From Gordionus sp. m RMFG-2023 (lineage: Eukaryota > Nematomorpha > Gordioida > Chordodea > Parachordodidae): 64,000 bases of DNA. The stretch is from positions 27,381,366 to 27,445,365 of the forward strand of contig NC_088777.1 in the NCBI RefSeq assembly GCF_954871325.1. The letters run 5' to 3'. Below are positions 34,291 through 46,264 of this stretch, one piece after another; the stretch's first letter is position 1; each line of letters begins with the position of its first letter. The position numbers and the translations under genes are program-made. The notes beneath the pieces are model-generated. The model was not told the DNA's origin. It saw only the letters and a list, made by a program, of their open reading frames with translations, and did not search any database.

Positions 34291-35115
34291 CCAGGCTTGG
34301 GGTTAGGTGTTGATAGAAATCAAAATACCAAGAAATAATTAAAAAATGAATTAATAGAGTGAGCATGTGTTATTGAATGATTAATCAATTTTAATATTTT
34401 TATTTATTTTATTGATTCAAACACTCATTTATTGTTATACTAATTTACAAGTAAGGCTATGCCGATTTTAGAATCCGATCCAATATTTATATTGTTTTGG
34501 GTTATTTTATGATGATAATACTTTTATTTTGTATAATAATAAATTAATTTTAAAAATATCAAATTATTTTAAAAAATTGAGTAGAGAAAATTTTTGGCGT
34601 CATATATGAAATGCAAAAAATTTCATATATTCAAGAACTCGAAACTTGGTTGAACATATTTTATTAATATTCATTAAATATCTGTTATATGGGCAAATAT
34701 ATAATAAATTATAAATAATGAAATAAATTGAATTTCTTTTATCGATAGATAATTTCTAAGAAAGCCCCATTTATTGTTATCTTCACTTACAAGATGAATA
34801 ATCCTTTAAATTATATCAAATAGTTGAAGAAAAACTTAAAAATAAAAACTGATTAATATATAATTTTATACAAAGACGCCCCCTTTCGGGAAAATATATA
34901 TACTTTTCTAAACATTTTTTTCGATTTTGATAATGAAGATGGCCGCGTCCCGGCCAATTTTTGTTTAAAGGTCGTTTTATTTCCAAAAAATCGTTTTTTG
35001 TTCTTATATATTAAATAAAATGGCCGAAAATTAGAAAAAAGATAAAAAAAATTTTTATCTAAAATTAGAATCTTTGTACGTAATTATGATATTAAATTTG
35101 TTATTTACAATTATG

Positions 35116-36562
35116 TAGTGCTGTAAACATTTCTAAAAAAATCGAACGCGTTCAAGTTCATGTTCAAAAAAAAGGAACACGTTCACGAACTCGTTCACGT
35201 TCATAAAACCGTTCAAAATTTTATGATAAATTTTTTTTTAATTTAATTTAATATAAACAAACTTATATTTTTTAATACAATATATTTTAGCCATGTTAAA
35301 AAAAATATAGTTTTATTTTGATAATATAATTATAAATAAAATAATATAATATAGCGAATAAAAGATATTTTTATTTATAAAAAATTTATCTTATTAAATT
35401 TTAATTACAATTGTTTTCAAAATATTTATCTGGTAGACAGGAACACTTGGCAGTTAATACTGCATTAGCCTAAAAAACGCGCTCTACAGGGGCAGATGAA
35501 GGGATTGCTGTATTATACTTAATAAACAGCTCTTTTAACGTGGAGAATTAATTTAAAACATATTGTTTTGTTATTTGCAAAAAATTGAGATAAGTTATCC
35601 TCCTCCAATCTATTCTCTACTCTCGACAAAAAAAGGATATCTCGAAATTAACACTTCTCTAGGGTTTTCAGCATTTTTTTCAATAACGCTATAAGTTTAT
35701 TTTTTAATAGGTTCGTTCTGTGGAAGTTTTATCTATGGCCATTGAAATTTGCTGGATGTATAATTGCAGAAAGAACATATAGATCCTTATATTTATGTTC
35801 AAATCTTTAAAAAAATAAAATATATGTAATAATTGAGAGCGATAGGTTTAATACCCTTTATTAATCCCATTTAATACGGCGTCTATCAATGGTTGACCAT
35901 ATTTGAGGCCACAAATTTTTTTAATTTTAAAATAACTATCGTTATTGTTGGGGTCAAACATCCCAAATGCATGATTTCTTCAAATTTAATGATTTAACTT
36001 AGTTATATCATATAAAATCAAATAATTAAACAAATGTCGTTTTAAATTGGAACCTTAAGATTTTGACAATATAATACTTTTTGGCCACATTTTACACTTG
36101 GTAAGCATTGGATTAGTTCCTTCAATATAGGATGCTAATGTAAAACATTTATCATATTTGGCCATAGTAATGATAATTCATCTGATTTTGGATTTTCAGA
36201 ATCAGATGATGAGTATTAAATAATAATATCCATGCTTATGCTAATCTATTAAATTAAAATATAAACAATAATATTCAAATTAATAAACTATGTGTTAAAA
36301 AAATTGAAATGTGAAAGGAAATACACAGCCGATTAAAAAATATAAATAATACATTTTTTTTAAAAATTCGGAAATATTAAATTTTTCAAATAAATAAAGA
36401 TTAAAATATTTTTTAAATTGAACGAACGTTAAATTCGAACGCGTACATCATAAAAAAGGAACGCGTTCACGTTCAAAGTTCGTCAAAAATAAAAGGAACG
36501 CCGTTCATCATTTTTTTCAAAAAAAACGTACTTCGTTCACGAACGCGTTCATTACAACACTA
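35116..36562 (-). mobile_element. hAT element, family G
   Basis: Ends TAGTGCTGTAA and TTACAACACTA are inverted, with a perfect 8-bp duplication CAATTATG at 35108-35115 and 36563-36570. Subterminal zones are full of GAACGCGTTC-like palindromic words (35140-35220 and 36420-36555). The C-terminal transposase fragment lies on the minus strand near the left end. 1,447 bp. Confidence 0.92.
35400..35545 (-). pseudogene. Family G hAT C-terminal dimerisation fragment
   Basis: Minus-strand translation reads LFIKYNTAIPSSAPVERVF, then a stop and ANAVLTAKCSCLPDKYFENN. It has the same PSSAPVER signature as family S, so the two belong to the same hAT subgroup. An in-frame stop follows the ERVF motif. Confidence 0.85.
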
Positions 36563-36744
36563 CAATTATGTTTTTTAAGATATGCATAATTGAATGAAAG
36601 CAATAATGGTAAAAATACGTCATTTTTGCTCATTTTGAACCCTAATATCTTCCTAAAATATAAATGTTAGGAGGCTATTTGGCTATTTTTATTAAAAAAA
36701 TCAAAGGGGGTCGGCCGAAAATCTCATTTTTTTGCTCATTTGAC

Positions 36745-37385
36745 GTAGAATGACCCACCCATTAACACCAAGAATGAATACTTTCAATCAAAAGATATTT
36801 AAATTAGCTTTTATTTGATATTCATATCGATATTTTGTGTTGATAAAAATATTTCTGACACCCCAAGATCTAGACCCGCCCTCTATGAGTGATTATACAA
36901 TGAAAAATATTTTAGTTACCTTTTATTTGATACCCATATCCAAAAAAAATATTTTTTGTCCCCCCCCTCCCTACCATGCATCCTTCCAGACCAAGTTATA
37001 CCCATCAACACCAAGAATGAATATTTTCAATCAAAAGATATTTAAATTAGCTTTTATTTGATATTTATACGATATTTATGTTGTTAAAAATATTTGACCC
37101 CCCAAGACCTGACCGGCCCTCTATGTGATTATTATTATGACAATAAAAAAATATTTTAATTATCTTTATTTGATATCCATATCAATATATTGCCCCCCCC
37201 CCTCCCCTACTATCCACCCCCCAGACCAAGTCATACACATTAAGACCAAAAATGTAGACTTTCAATCAAAAGATATTTAAATTAGCTATTATTTGATTTT
37301 GTTTTGATAAAAACCTCACTCCCCCCCCTCCAGACCTAGACTCGCCCATTAAGGGGGAGAGATTCACCTCCAGTTGAATAGATCT
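36745..37385 (+). repeat. Tandem repeat, ~245-bp unit with C-tracts (about 2.5 copies)
   Basis: TCAATCAAAAGATATTTAAA followed by TTAGCTTTTATTTGAT recurs at about 36785, 37028 and 37261. Between them, CCCAAGA(T)CTAGACC and CCCTCTATG alternate with C-runs (37190-37205, 37320-37332) and CATCAACACCAAGAATGAAT. Each unit consists of two related half-units. No coding potential. Confidence 0.8.
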
Positions 37386-37559
37386 TTTGTTAGCTATCGG
37401 TTGATATTGATACCCTATATTAGACATATCTTATTTCATAAGGCCAAAAATATAATATTGAATAAATAACAATAAATTTTAAAAAAATAAAGAAAACGCG
37501 CGTAAAACGCACTTATTCTTTTATATCATGGTTCAGCATAATAAAAAAATTTAATACTT

Positions 37560-37795
37560 CACATCATTTCTTATTATAATTTCGAAAATATAAATAACAT
37601 TATTTACCTTTTTTAGCGTAAAAATAAAGCTAAAATTTATAATTTTATTAATTTCTCTAACTTTAACAAATTAATAACTTTCGTTAATTCGAAAAAATGA
37701 TTTATGCCTTTTTACATTAAAAATAGCTTATTTCTCTTTTTTTAAGGTAACTGAAGTTTATTAATTATATTTTTGGTATTTAGGTCACAGCTTAA
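37560..37795 (+). repeat. Dispersed repeat R1, copy 3
   Basis: Best-preserved copy of the R1 repeat; same orientation as 32385-32575 and opposite to 28925-29160. It contains AACTTTCGTTAATTCG and ATTAAAAATAGCTTATTTCTC landmarks. Family unknown. Confidence 0.65.
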
Positions 37796-37799
37796 TGTA

Positions 37800-39355
37800 G
37801 CAAAAAGATTATATGATTTTTTTAAGAAAAATTACAAGAAAGCAATGTTTCCCATGCTTCTATGGACGCTTCATCACTGCTACAAGTCGTTATAAAAATT
37901 TAAAAATCATGATTTGTTTTGATTTAATCATGATTTTTCAAATCTTATTAAACGAAATTCGGTATCCACGGAATTAATGAACAAACCAATATAAATTAGC
38001 AAATATTTTTTTATTTATATTATGTTATCATTTTTATATCTGCCAATTTATAATAATTTAATTATGGTTATGCCGATTCACAATTTTTTTTACCAATCTG
38101 ATATTTAGAATAATTTTGATTTGCCATCTAGATTTTTGAATCAATATAAAAAAAACAAGAACCCCGACCCCGACATATATGTCCCAGACAAAAAGAACTA
38201 ATTTTGGTAGAAAAAAATTAAATGAATGGAAATTTTTAGAATTGTTTTTTCATTTATACGTGTAAAAATTTCTCATTTAATCATCAATCTTTTATAAATC
38301 ATTTATAACTAGATTTTTCAGAGACATTTAGTTAATTAATAACTAATTATTTAATATCCGAAATAGGTAAAAAGTCTTTTTTTTGCACCACTAACTCTTA
38401 GCATATCCGTAAGCAGGCATGGTCAAATTTCTTTTATAATTATAACTTATCTAATCTTTATGCTAATTTTTACCAGAATAATAGGCCGTAAGTGCTTTTT
38501 TGTCGAATTAACATGAAATGACCCCAGTGTCTTTTTGTCCAAGACATTTAATCCTGAAAATACTTATAAAATTTTCATTTTTCATAGCTAAGGTGATATT
38601 AATAATAGGTGGCACTTGGTCTTGGCGAGTGGATTGGGAGTTATAATATAAAAATTTGTAAGTGTATTTTGTTTTTTTTTCTATTCTCCAAAAATTAACC
38701 ATCTTAAAAATGTTTATTGCTATGACTTGTTAAATATTTAAAATTCTTTTCCTGTTGAAATGGTAAATAATATAACAAAAATTAATAATATCACATTTTT
38801 TTAGCTACTCTTTTTTATATTCGATTACATTACTGATAAATTCAATTCCGGTTCCTTTTATTCATTTATTATTTAATAGGAAATATGTATAAAATAAAAT
38901 AATGTACAATTATATATACAATCATAAAATAACAAAAAATATAATAATATCGTATATATTTTAAACATCGGTCCAATCGGATTTATTTTTGAATGGTAAA
39001 TATCGGCTCCAATTTGATCTGATATTTAATATCAGCAATGTCCTAATTTTAATACATTCTATAATTTTTGCAAGAGACTAATATTTTCGTCTCAACGACT
39101 TTTTATTACCCAACCAATCCCCCCCCCCACGAATTCTCGATCTGATTCAACCTGAACCTATCCAACTCTATCCGAAAATCAAAATACAAAAAATTACCAT
39201 ATAATTGAGTTATTATCCAGTATATTTTTTAAGCAATAATCGAAAATGAACGTAAATAATATACAATTAAACAATAATTTATTGATATAAATTTAAAATT
39301 GCAAAAATGTTGCAGACCCTATCCTTACAAAAAGAATTCCGACTCTAGCCATCCC
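37800..39355. other. Stretch with transposon debris, no gene
   Basis: Isolated words of the family J type (ATCGGNNCCAAT..GATCTGATAT) at 38965-39055 end in AATGTCCTA, probably an eroded terminus of a family J relative. Nothing else is recognised; open stretches here show no domain. Confidence 0.5.
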
Positions 39356-39363
39356 GAAAATAA

Positions 39364-40063
39364 TAGGGTACTGATACCATTTTTTGGAGGCCGATCCGAT
39401 CCTTTATTCCCGATATTAAATTGATATCCGCCGATTACCCGATATCATCAAATTTTGTATTCTGTAAAGATACCAATGGTTTTAATTTTTAATATACTTT
39501 TTATTAGTATAACATCTATAATTTAACTATACCATAACTTATGTCATTTAAATATATTACAAGGATCAGTTATAGTTTATATTCAATTGCAATTCTAAAA
39601 GTATATAAGATATTTTTATTGTTAAATCACTTTTATATAATAAGTAATATAATCTTAATATATTATGAAATTTGAAATAAATATTAAAATAATATTTAAC
39701 ATTAATATATCGAAGATTTCTTTTTAGAAATACTAAAATTTCCAATTTACCAGAAGTCAGCCTACGGCGATGGTAACTGTCAATATCACCAACTTCATTA
39801 AAAACAGATTCTGAAGAGATTATCGCACACTTTTATAAACACAATGCGCAAAAAAATTAACAATATAACAGAATATTTATTAATTAATTATTATTATTAA
39901 AAAAATATACATAAAAATGGATTTCGATTTTATTTATAAAAATAAATGATTTTAGATATAACTTTTTTTTTAAAATTTTATAATATTGGCCGATAACCGT
40001 TATTTTCAAATGAGTAAAATATCGGCCCCATCCGATCCGATAAAAAATATCGGTACATCCCTA
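39364..40063 (-). mobile_element. hAT element, family J (short, internally deleted)
   Basis: Starts TAGGGTACTGATACC and ends GGTACATCCCTA, with a perfect 8-bp duplication GAAAATAA at 39356-39363 and 40064-40071. Subterminal zones repeat GGATCGGAT and ATATCGG words (39385-39465 and 39985-40055). Only a C-terminal transposase fragment survives in its 700 bp. Confidence 0.9.
39665..39835 (-). pseudogene. Family J hAT C-terminal dimerisation fragment
   Basis: Minus-strand translation reads CAIISSESVFNEVGDIDSYH, then RRRLTSGKLEILVFLKRN. This matches the hAT pattern SE.vFs..G.i...rR.rL....l..LvFLk.N. The IPATS part before it is eroded. Confidence 0.8.
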
Positions 40064-40999
40064 GAAAATAATATAAAAGATAATCCCAATTTTTGAACTT
40101 GATGGAACCTACGGGGCGGATCGATAGGCTGTGTTTTTGGGTTGGGTAGAATTTTTCAGATTTGAGTGCATTTATGAGTTAGTTTTACATCATCAAATTA
40201 CATGTTATTTGTCATTTTTGTGTTCTTATTTTGGCCAAATTATAAACGTTTTATTTCTTTTAATTTTTATGATATACCTTCTACTGCAAGAGGATTGATG
40301 ATAGAACCCGTAAAATATAAAAATTTTACATCTAAATATATAAATAAAAATTTTTTTTACTCATAACACTGTTGGGCAGTAACGTGAATACTTGTATTAA
40401 AATACAAAATTTTTGTATTTAGTATTTATATTTTAGATAGTAGTTTAAATACTAGAAAATAAGACGTATTTTTTTATATCAAACGATTTCAGACGAATAC
40501 AGTGATTAATCCTTAAGCCTCAGTTCCGCACGATTCTTATAAAATAAAACTTCGAGGAAGAACAGGGTAGCATAAAAAATTATATTCCTACAGTAAATTT
40601 TCTAAACTAAACTTTAAGCTCGAGATATATTATATAAATTTATTGGGGTTAAAAAAATTAAAAACTGTAATTAAATCAATTTTTCAATTTATAAAATATT
40701 TGGTTAGGGTACCTTTTCAGGGGCAATTATTTTTGTTATTTTTTGTTATTTTTTTATGCGATTTTTTGTTATTTTTTTATGCGATTTTTTTTTTATGTAA
40801 TTTTTTTATGAAAGCTATTGTTTTTATGTTATTTTTTTATGATTGGTTCATTTTCTTATTGGTTAATTTTTTATTTAAGATATTTTAAAATAATTTTTTC
40901 TAAAATTTAAAATTCGTACAATTATTTAAAGGAAGTGATGGGGGCAAATATTTTTAGTTCCAATATATATTATATAATTCCTTCCATTTTTTTTAAAAT

Positions 41000-41874
41000 G
41001 AATTTTCATTCATAAATGACGAATTTTTAGATTCCATTTTTGAAGGAATTCATGATGTTGGGAGATTTTTAAGACTAGTGTACTTGTACATAAGTACCAA
41101 TTCTTTAAAAAATATTAAACAAAATTATTTTTAGGCCGTTATAAAATTTTAACTGCTTCGAAAGAGTTAGATTATGATAAGAAGGCAATTTCAAGATGGT
41201 AATCTAAAGTATAATATGGTTTTTTACTTCACTTATATAGGTTTAAAAAATTTCGAAAGGTATGTGGATTCCATATAGCCTCGAATCATTCAAAGATCGG
41301 GGGGCCTGGCCACGTTATTGAAATTGATGAAACTCATGTATGGAAGCGTAAATATAACCGTGGTCGGCATTTGACTTCCGAGGCTATATGGATTATTGGT
41401 GGTATATGTCGGGAAACAAATGAGATATTTTTAAGTGCCACCACAACAAGAGATCAAGATACCACCTATCGTGTGGTTAAAGATAATGTTATGCAAGATT
41501 CCACGATAATGACTGACTCGTGGTTAGGGTATGTGAATTTATTTTTTCAATAAAGCAAAAGTGGTGATAAATGTAAATATATTTATCTTAGATATAATCG
41601 GCTAGAAAGTTCCAACTATTTCCACTATCGGATCAACCATTCGCAAAATTTTGTTGATCCAAATGACAGATCGATCCACACTCAAAAAGTCGAGAGGCTG
41701 TGGCGGGATCTAAAGGCAAATTATAAAAGACATGGGGATCAGGATAATATTCATGAATATCTTCTTGAATATAGATATTTTCGAAAATATAGATTATTAA
41801 ATCGTTTTGATGTTTTTATTCATTTTATTAATGATTGTATAAATTTTAATAGTATATTTCAATTTAATGAATAA
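41000..41874 (+). CDS. Merlin transposase (ISXO2-like), spliced
   Basis: Exon pieces read 41000-41093, 41135-41198, 41241-41528 and 41592-41874, with introns of about 41, 42 and 63 bp; all begin GT and end AG, and phases match. The joined protein has LRLVYLYIS-RYKILTASKEL then SRW-FKKFRKVCGF (helix-turn-helix-like), IGGPGHVIEIDETHVWKRKY (first D), MTDSWLGY (second D) and VERLWRDLK (acidic third residue region), matching the DDE core of ISXO2-type transposases. The stop is at 41872-41874. The true start is upstream of 41000 and was not resolved; no stop interrupts the later exons. It cuts and pastes the element by binding its terminal inverted repeats. Confidence 0.88.
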
Positions 41875-41989
41875 ATTATTTCGATTGTTATGCTTAAATT
41901 TTATTTATTTTTGGAATCTTCCTTTAATTATAGTGTTATCACTAAAAAAAATTAAATTCTTTATACAAATTTTAGAAAAAATTATTCAT

Positions 41990-42190
41990 ATTACGTTTGT
42001 ATAGAAGGAATCATATTAAGTTTGTATAGAAGGAATCATATTAAGTTTATATAGAAGGAATCATATTAAGTTTGTATAGAAGGAATCATATTAAGTTTGT
42101 ATAGAGGGAATCATATTAAGTTTGTATAGAAGGAATCGTATTAAGTTTGTTTAGAAGAAATCATATTAAGTTTGTATAGAAAGAATCAAC
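41990..42190 (+). repeat. 25-bp minisatellite inside Merlin (about 8 copies)
   Basis: TTAAGTTTGTATAGAAGGAA followed by TCATA repeats head to tail from 41992, with single-base variants in the later copies. It lies in the 3' non-coding part between the transposase stop and the right inverted repeat. Confidence 0.92.
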
Positions 42191-42589
42191 CAAATAAATT
42201 TTAAATAGCGAAGTTTCATCTATCAAAAATTTAACCCCAAACCTACCCGCATTGTACATAATCTAATAATTTTACCCCTTACCCCTAGCCTTCCCCCTTA
42301 TTTGCCCCCATTACTTCCTTTAAATAATTGTACGAATTTTAAATTTTAGAAAAAATTATTTTAAAATATCTTAAATAAAAAAAGATATATTAATTTAAAA
42401 ATATCTTAAAAAAAAATTAACCAATAAGAAAATGAACTAATCATAAAAAAATAACATAAAAACAATAGTTTTCATAAAAAAATTACATAAAAAAAATCGC
42501 ATAAAAAAATGACAAAAATAATTGCCCCTGAAAAGGTACCCTAACCAAATATTTAAATTAACATCGTTTTATAATTATGATTTAAAATA

Positions 42590-42840
42590 AAATAGTCATT
42601 ATTAGCCATTATCGCCACGAGCAAATTTTTTTTAGCGAAACCCAAATCGCGATGACGCTTTAAAAAATAAAAGTTTCACTCTAAAGGGTTCCAGATAAGA
42701 GTTGCCTATAAAAAATTCACGATATTGTCTTCCCGAATAGTATTCGCTAATGTGGATTCGCGAAGAAAGGTTTACTATTAAATCCATTCGCTATAATAAA
42801 CATTTGCAATAAAAATTTCGCTGAATTGACATGGAACCAA
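42590..42840 (-). mobile_element. One end of a Mutator-like element related to 15614-17467
   Basis: TTCGCTGAATTGACATGGAACC at the right edge is the inverse of a terminus close to GTTCCACGTCAATTCGG, and TTCGC/GCGAA words recur inward (42618-42830). No matching left end was found; the Merlin element may have inserted near or within it. Confidence 0.5.
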
Positions 42841-43059
42841 ATATTTCGTTCTCTTATGTTGAGGAAAACTATTTTTGAAATTCTATAAAATATTAATAAT
42901 GCTTATACAATGTAGTATTAGAAGTATTAAATTATTTAAAAGATAGGTGTTTGTTCGGTCAAATATGATTCGGTCAATTGATTCAAATATGGTCAAATTC
43001 AAAATGTTTTTTATTTTATATAATAGTGAAATGAATATATAATATTAATTTTATAATAT

Positions 43060-43300
43060 TTCTTTAATTCATTGTCATTCAATACCTGATGTTTCGCTCT
43101 TTGTGGCAGAGTCTCCTAATTCATATTTAATAGTATCATTTTTTAAAATATTTTCTAATTAATTTTCCTGTTGTTTCTTCAATCGATTTCAGTTTTAATA
43201 AGAATATAAACCCAAATCGACCAATTTCATTCTGAATAAGAAGTAGAAATAGGAATTGTTAGTAAAATGCCGATTCTATTAATGGGAATGGTTTGCAAAG
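43060..43300 (-). pseudogene. Family P hAT C-terminal dimerisation fragment
   Basis: Minus-strand translation reads RIGILLTIPISTSYSE, then NWSIWVYILIKT and, shifted, RNRLKKQQEN. This is the hAT pattern L.IP.sS..SERnWS..g.i..k.RNRL. Upstream sequence resumes at 44500-44720 on the other side of the nested element (NEVCNIIH, AMIKIFQVIS), which supports a single protein split by the insertion and then degraded. Confidence 0.75.
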
Positions 43301-43302
43301 CC

Positions 43303-44497
43303 CATAGGCGTAGCCAGGATTTTCATAAGGGGGAGGGGAATTATAAAATTACTGGGGGCTTCGCCCCCAGACCCCCTTTTAGGCGGGCCTTTGACCCGCT
43401 TTTCCCGGCCTTCGGCCGGGTTACTTTAGTCTATATATAGTCATAAAATATTTTTACAAATTTTAATACAAAAAATAAGCCTGGAAACAAATATGAAATA
43501 TATTTTTATTAGCTTATATAAAATAAAAATATAATAAATTACCTGTATTGTATATACCTTAATATTAAAGCATGGTAATAATTTATTCCAAATTATTATA
43601 AGAAATTTATTTATAAAAAGTAAGTAGACATATAGTTGATTTCACTCTATTATATAGAATTAGTTATAAAATACTAGGTAAAATTCCACTTTTACGGACA
43701 TATTTGACAGTTAGAGAATATATTACAATTAATAATTTAACAAATTTTATTAATCAATGCTCTTGATATTAAATATAGCAACAATTTGCATTCAATTATT
43801 TAACGCCATCTATTTGTTTTAAGTAAAAATGATATTTAAATTTAATCTTCATATTATTCATCCCACAATGTCTTTAAAATATATTTTCTGATGTCCTTAT
43901 CAATATTTTATAGTTTTATGTAAAATATATAGTTCGCTATATTGGTAAAAATTACTTGATTGTCATTTGATAATTAGATATATTGTAAATCTATGACATA
44001 TAATATTCCACTGTTTGTATTGTGCTTTAATATTTTTTTAATTTATGACTTAATTTTATCAATAGTTTTATAATTATATTTTACTATTATTAAGATAAAT
44101 AAATTAAAATTACTCACTTTATAAAAAATTATATTTGATATATTATATTATTTAGTAATCTTATGGATCTATTATTAATAATTATAATACATTTCACTTC
44201 TGTCTTAAGACTTATTTTTGGCTTATATTCCATTTATTAAAAAACATTTTTGGTTCTATTTACATATTTATAAATTTATTTTCCCAAAATGATGAATAGT
44301 TTTATAAAAAATATCAACTTTTACATTCTTTCTTTTAAATTATTATTTAAGATATATGCATACATATTTGAGGGTCAGGGAGTGAGGGGAGGACTAAGGG
44401 GGATATTTTTTTATTAGCTAAAAATGATATTTACAAAAAGTGTTAAATTTCTGAAGGGGGGGAATTTCCCCTTGCCCCCCCCCTGGCTACGCCTATG
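43303..44497. mobile_element. hAT-type element, family C, nested in P
   Basis: Ends CATAGGCGTAGCCAGG and CCTGGCTACGCCTATG are perfect inverts, with a perfect 8-bp duplication GCAAAGCC at 43295-43302 and 44498-44505. G+C-rich hairpins follow the left end (GGGGGCTTCGCCCCC at 43355 and CCGGCCTTCGGCCGG at 43407). The 1,195-bp interior is A+T-rich and has no transposase, so it is non-autonomous. The ends are of the same type as family D. Confidence 0.93.
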
Positions 44498-44725
44498 GCA
44501 AAGCCCAATCCACTATCTTGAAGATAGAATCTGATTGTTTCTTATGTAAGTTCCTGCTTACCACATAATTTCCTATTAAACATGCCGCTTTTACTTCTGA
44601 AATTTATGATATTACTTGAAATATTTTGATCATCGCCTCGCCACCTTGTAATGCCTAATGTATTATATTACATACTTCATTAAATTCACTAATAGTTAGA
44701 CTCCTTGATATTGGGACGCAATAAA

Positions 44726-46264
44726 TAAACATCGAACCGTTAAGCATAACGGTTCGGTTTGTTCCGATTTAGTTTAAAATTTTATAAAGGTTTTGTTCCA
44801 TTTCGGTTTTTTTTTTAAATTCATATCGGTTCGGATAATTTATAACGGTTCTTTTCGGTTTGTTCCGGTTTTTATAAATTTGATTTAAAAAAAAATTAAT
44901 CATTAACCATGTATATATTAATTTTAGAGAAAAATCTTTTTAATTTATAATTTCTTATTTAATTTAACTATGATAATCTAATAGATATTTTTATTAAACT
45001 TAGTAAATATAAATTTGACAAATTAATTTTTTTTATTTCATAAATAAATAAGATAAAAACAAACATGTGTAAATACAATGATGAATAAAATAACGCATAA
45101 ATATAATAAAATATAGTTTAAAAGGAGAATTAGAACGGATAACTAAAATATTTTCTAATATTTAAGGATTTAATTTAGTTCTCTGCGCAAAGAGTATAAC
45201 CTAAGGCTAGAAAATGCTCTTTCTACTGATACCTGCATAGCTGGAACTGCTAGCACAGTTATAGGTAACTTATAAAGTTCTGGCATACTATTCTTTACAT
45301 TTTCCCAATAATTCAAAAGATTAGTATCTTTTTCTAATCTCTCTATTTTATCAAATGACCGAATTATATATTCTATTTCAGTTTTCTATGCCCTGAGAAT
45401 TATTATTATTAAGACTTTCATGCGACTTTAATAAATCTTCAAAATCATCATCTTATCTTTCGAATGCGAACACGTACGCATAGTATTTAGAATTTCAAAA
45501 TTCTGATTATTTAGACTTTATATCAAGTTCCAAGTTTTACAAAGATGTTTTCTGGCGATCTCTCTTTCTTCAAATGTTAAAAATATTATTTTAAAATTTA
45601 TAATGACTTAAATGAATATTAGAATTCTGAATTTAAAAAACAAAATGATTATAAATAAAGAATTATTATATCATTAAAATATTGCTGACCATTATATTTA
45701 TTGTCATTTAAATTCTATGATCCAAGTTTTTATAATGAGATAAAAAATAAACCATATAATATTAAAATGAATGTAAAAAGTACTTGATTTCTATTAGATG
45801 TTAGTTATTAATATTAACATTATTTAATTTTTTCCTAAATTATTAGCAAGTATTATTTTAAAAGCTTATTAATAACTTATATATATAAACTTGTAAATTT
45901 AGCTAAGAATAATTATGTGTGATTTTAAGATATCTTATCTAATTAACAGATAATTTGCCTAATGTCTAAAATAAGTATTTAAAGAAAAAAACAATAAACT
46001 TGGTAATGATTGATATATAATGTTGATAATATAAAAATATTTAATTTGGAAAGAAATCACCAATTTAAAAAATGCCCCCGGAAAATTAAAATTTTAAATT
46101 TAGGTTAATAATTTAAAATTAATTATTTTTTAAAACCGCAAAATATTTATAACGGTTCGGTTCGCTCTTTTTATATTTTCTTTATAACGGTTCGGTTAAG
46201 GTTACGGTTCAGAAAATCATAACGGTTCATTCCGGTTTGGCGGGGTTCGGTTCGAAACCCTGGT
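44726..46264 (-). mobile_element. hAT element, family H, nested in P
   Basis: The right end reads GGTTCGAAACCCTG, and the left zone starts with ATCGAACCGTTAAGC. CGGTTCGG and GGTTCCGGTT words crowd 44735-44875 and 46140-46255. The first ~8 bases of the left end are eroded, and no clean target duplication is visible. A minus-strand hAT C-terminal fragment is inside. Confidence 0.7.
45170..45380 (-). pseudogene. Family H hAT C-terminal dimerisation fragment
   Basis: Minus-strand translation reads LLNYWENVKNSMPELYKLP, then ITVLAVPAMQVSVERAFSSL and RLYSLRREL before a stop. YW near the start, the LA.PA....VERaFS core and R..L at the end are the complete dimerisation signature, uninterrupted over about 55 residues. 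The upstream part of the protein is not recognisable. Confidence 0.9.

Larger units (their letters stand above)
40702..42546 (+). mobile_element. Merlin DNA transposon, complete ends
   Basis: Ends GGTTAGGGTACCTTTTCAGG and CCTGAAAAGGTACCCTAACC are a perfect inverted pair, extending to about 245-bp inverted repeats (to ~40950 and from ~42303), flanked by a perfect 8-bp duplication AAATATTT at 40694-40701 and 42547-42554. Merlin elements make 8-9-bp duplications and carry an ISXO2/IS1595-like transposase, which is present here on the plus strand. Both ends and the coding exons look whole, so this copy could be autonomous and is probably young. A 25-bp minisatellite lies between the gene and the right repeat. 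Confidence 0.94.

Noticed and set aside
34870-36725. Short inverted match (CGCCCCCTTTCGG and CAAAGGGGGTCGGCCG) outside hAT family G
   Set aside because: The match is brief, the flanks show no duplication, and the sequence between it and family G does not match inverted. Probably eroded debris.
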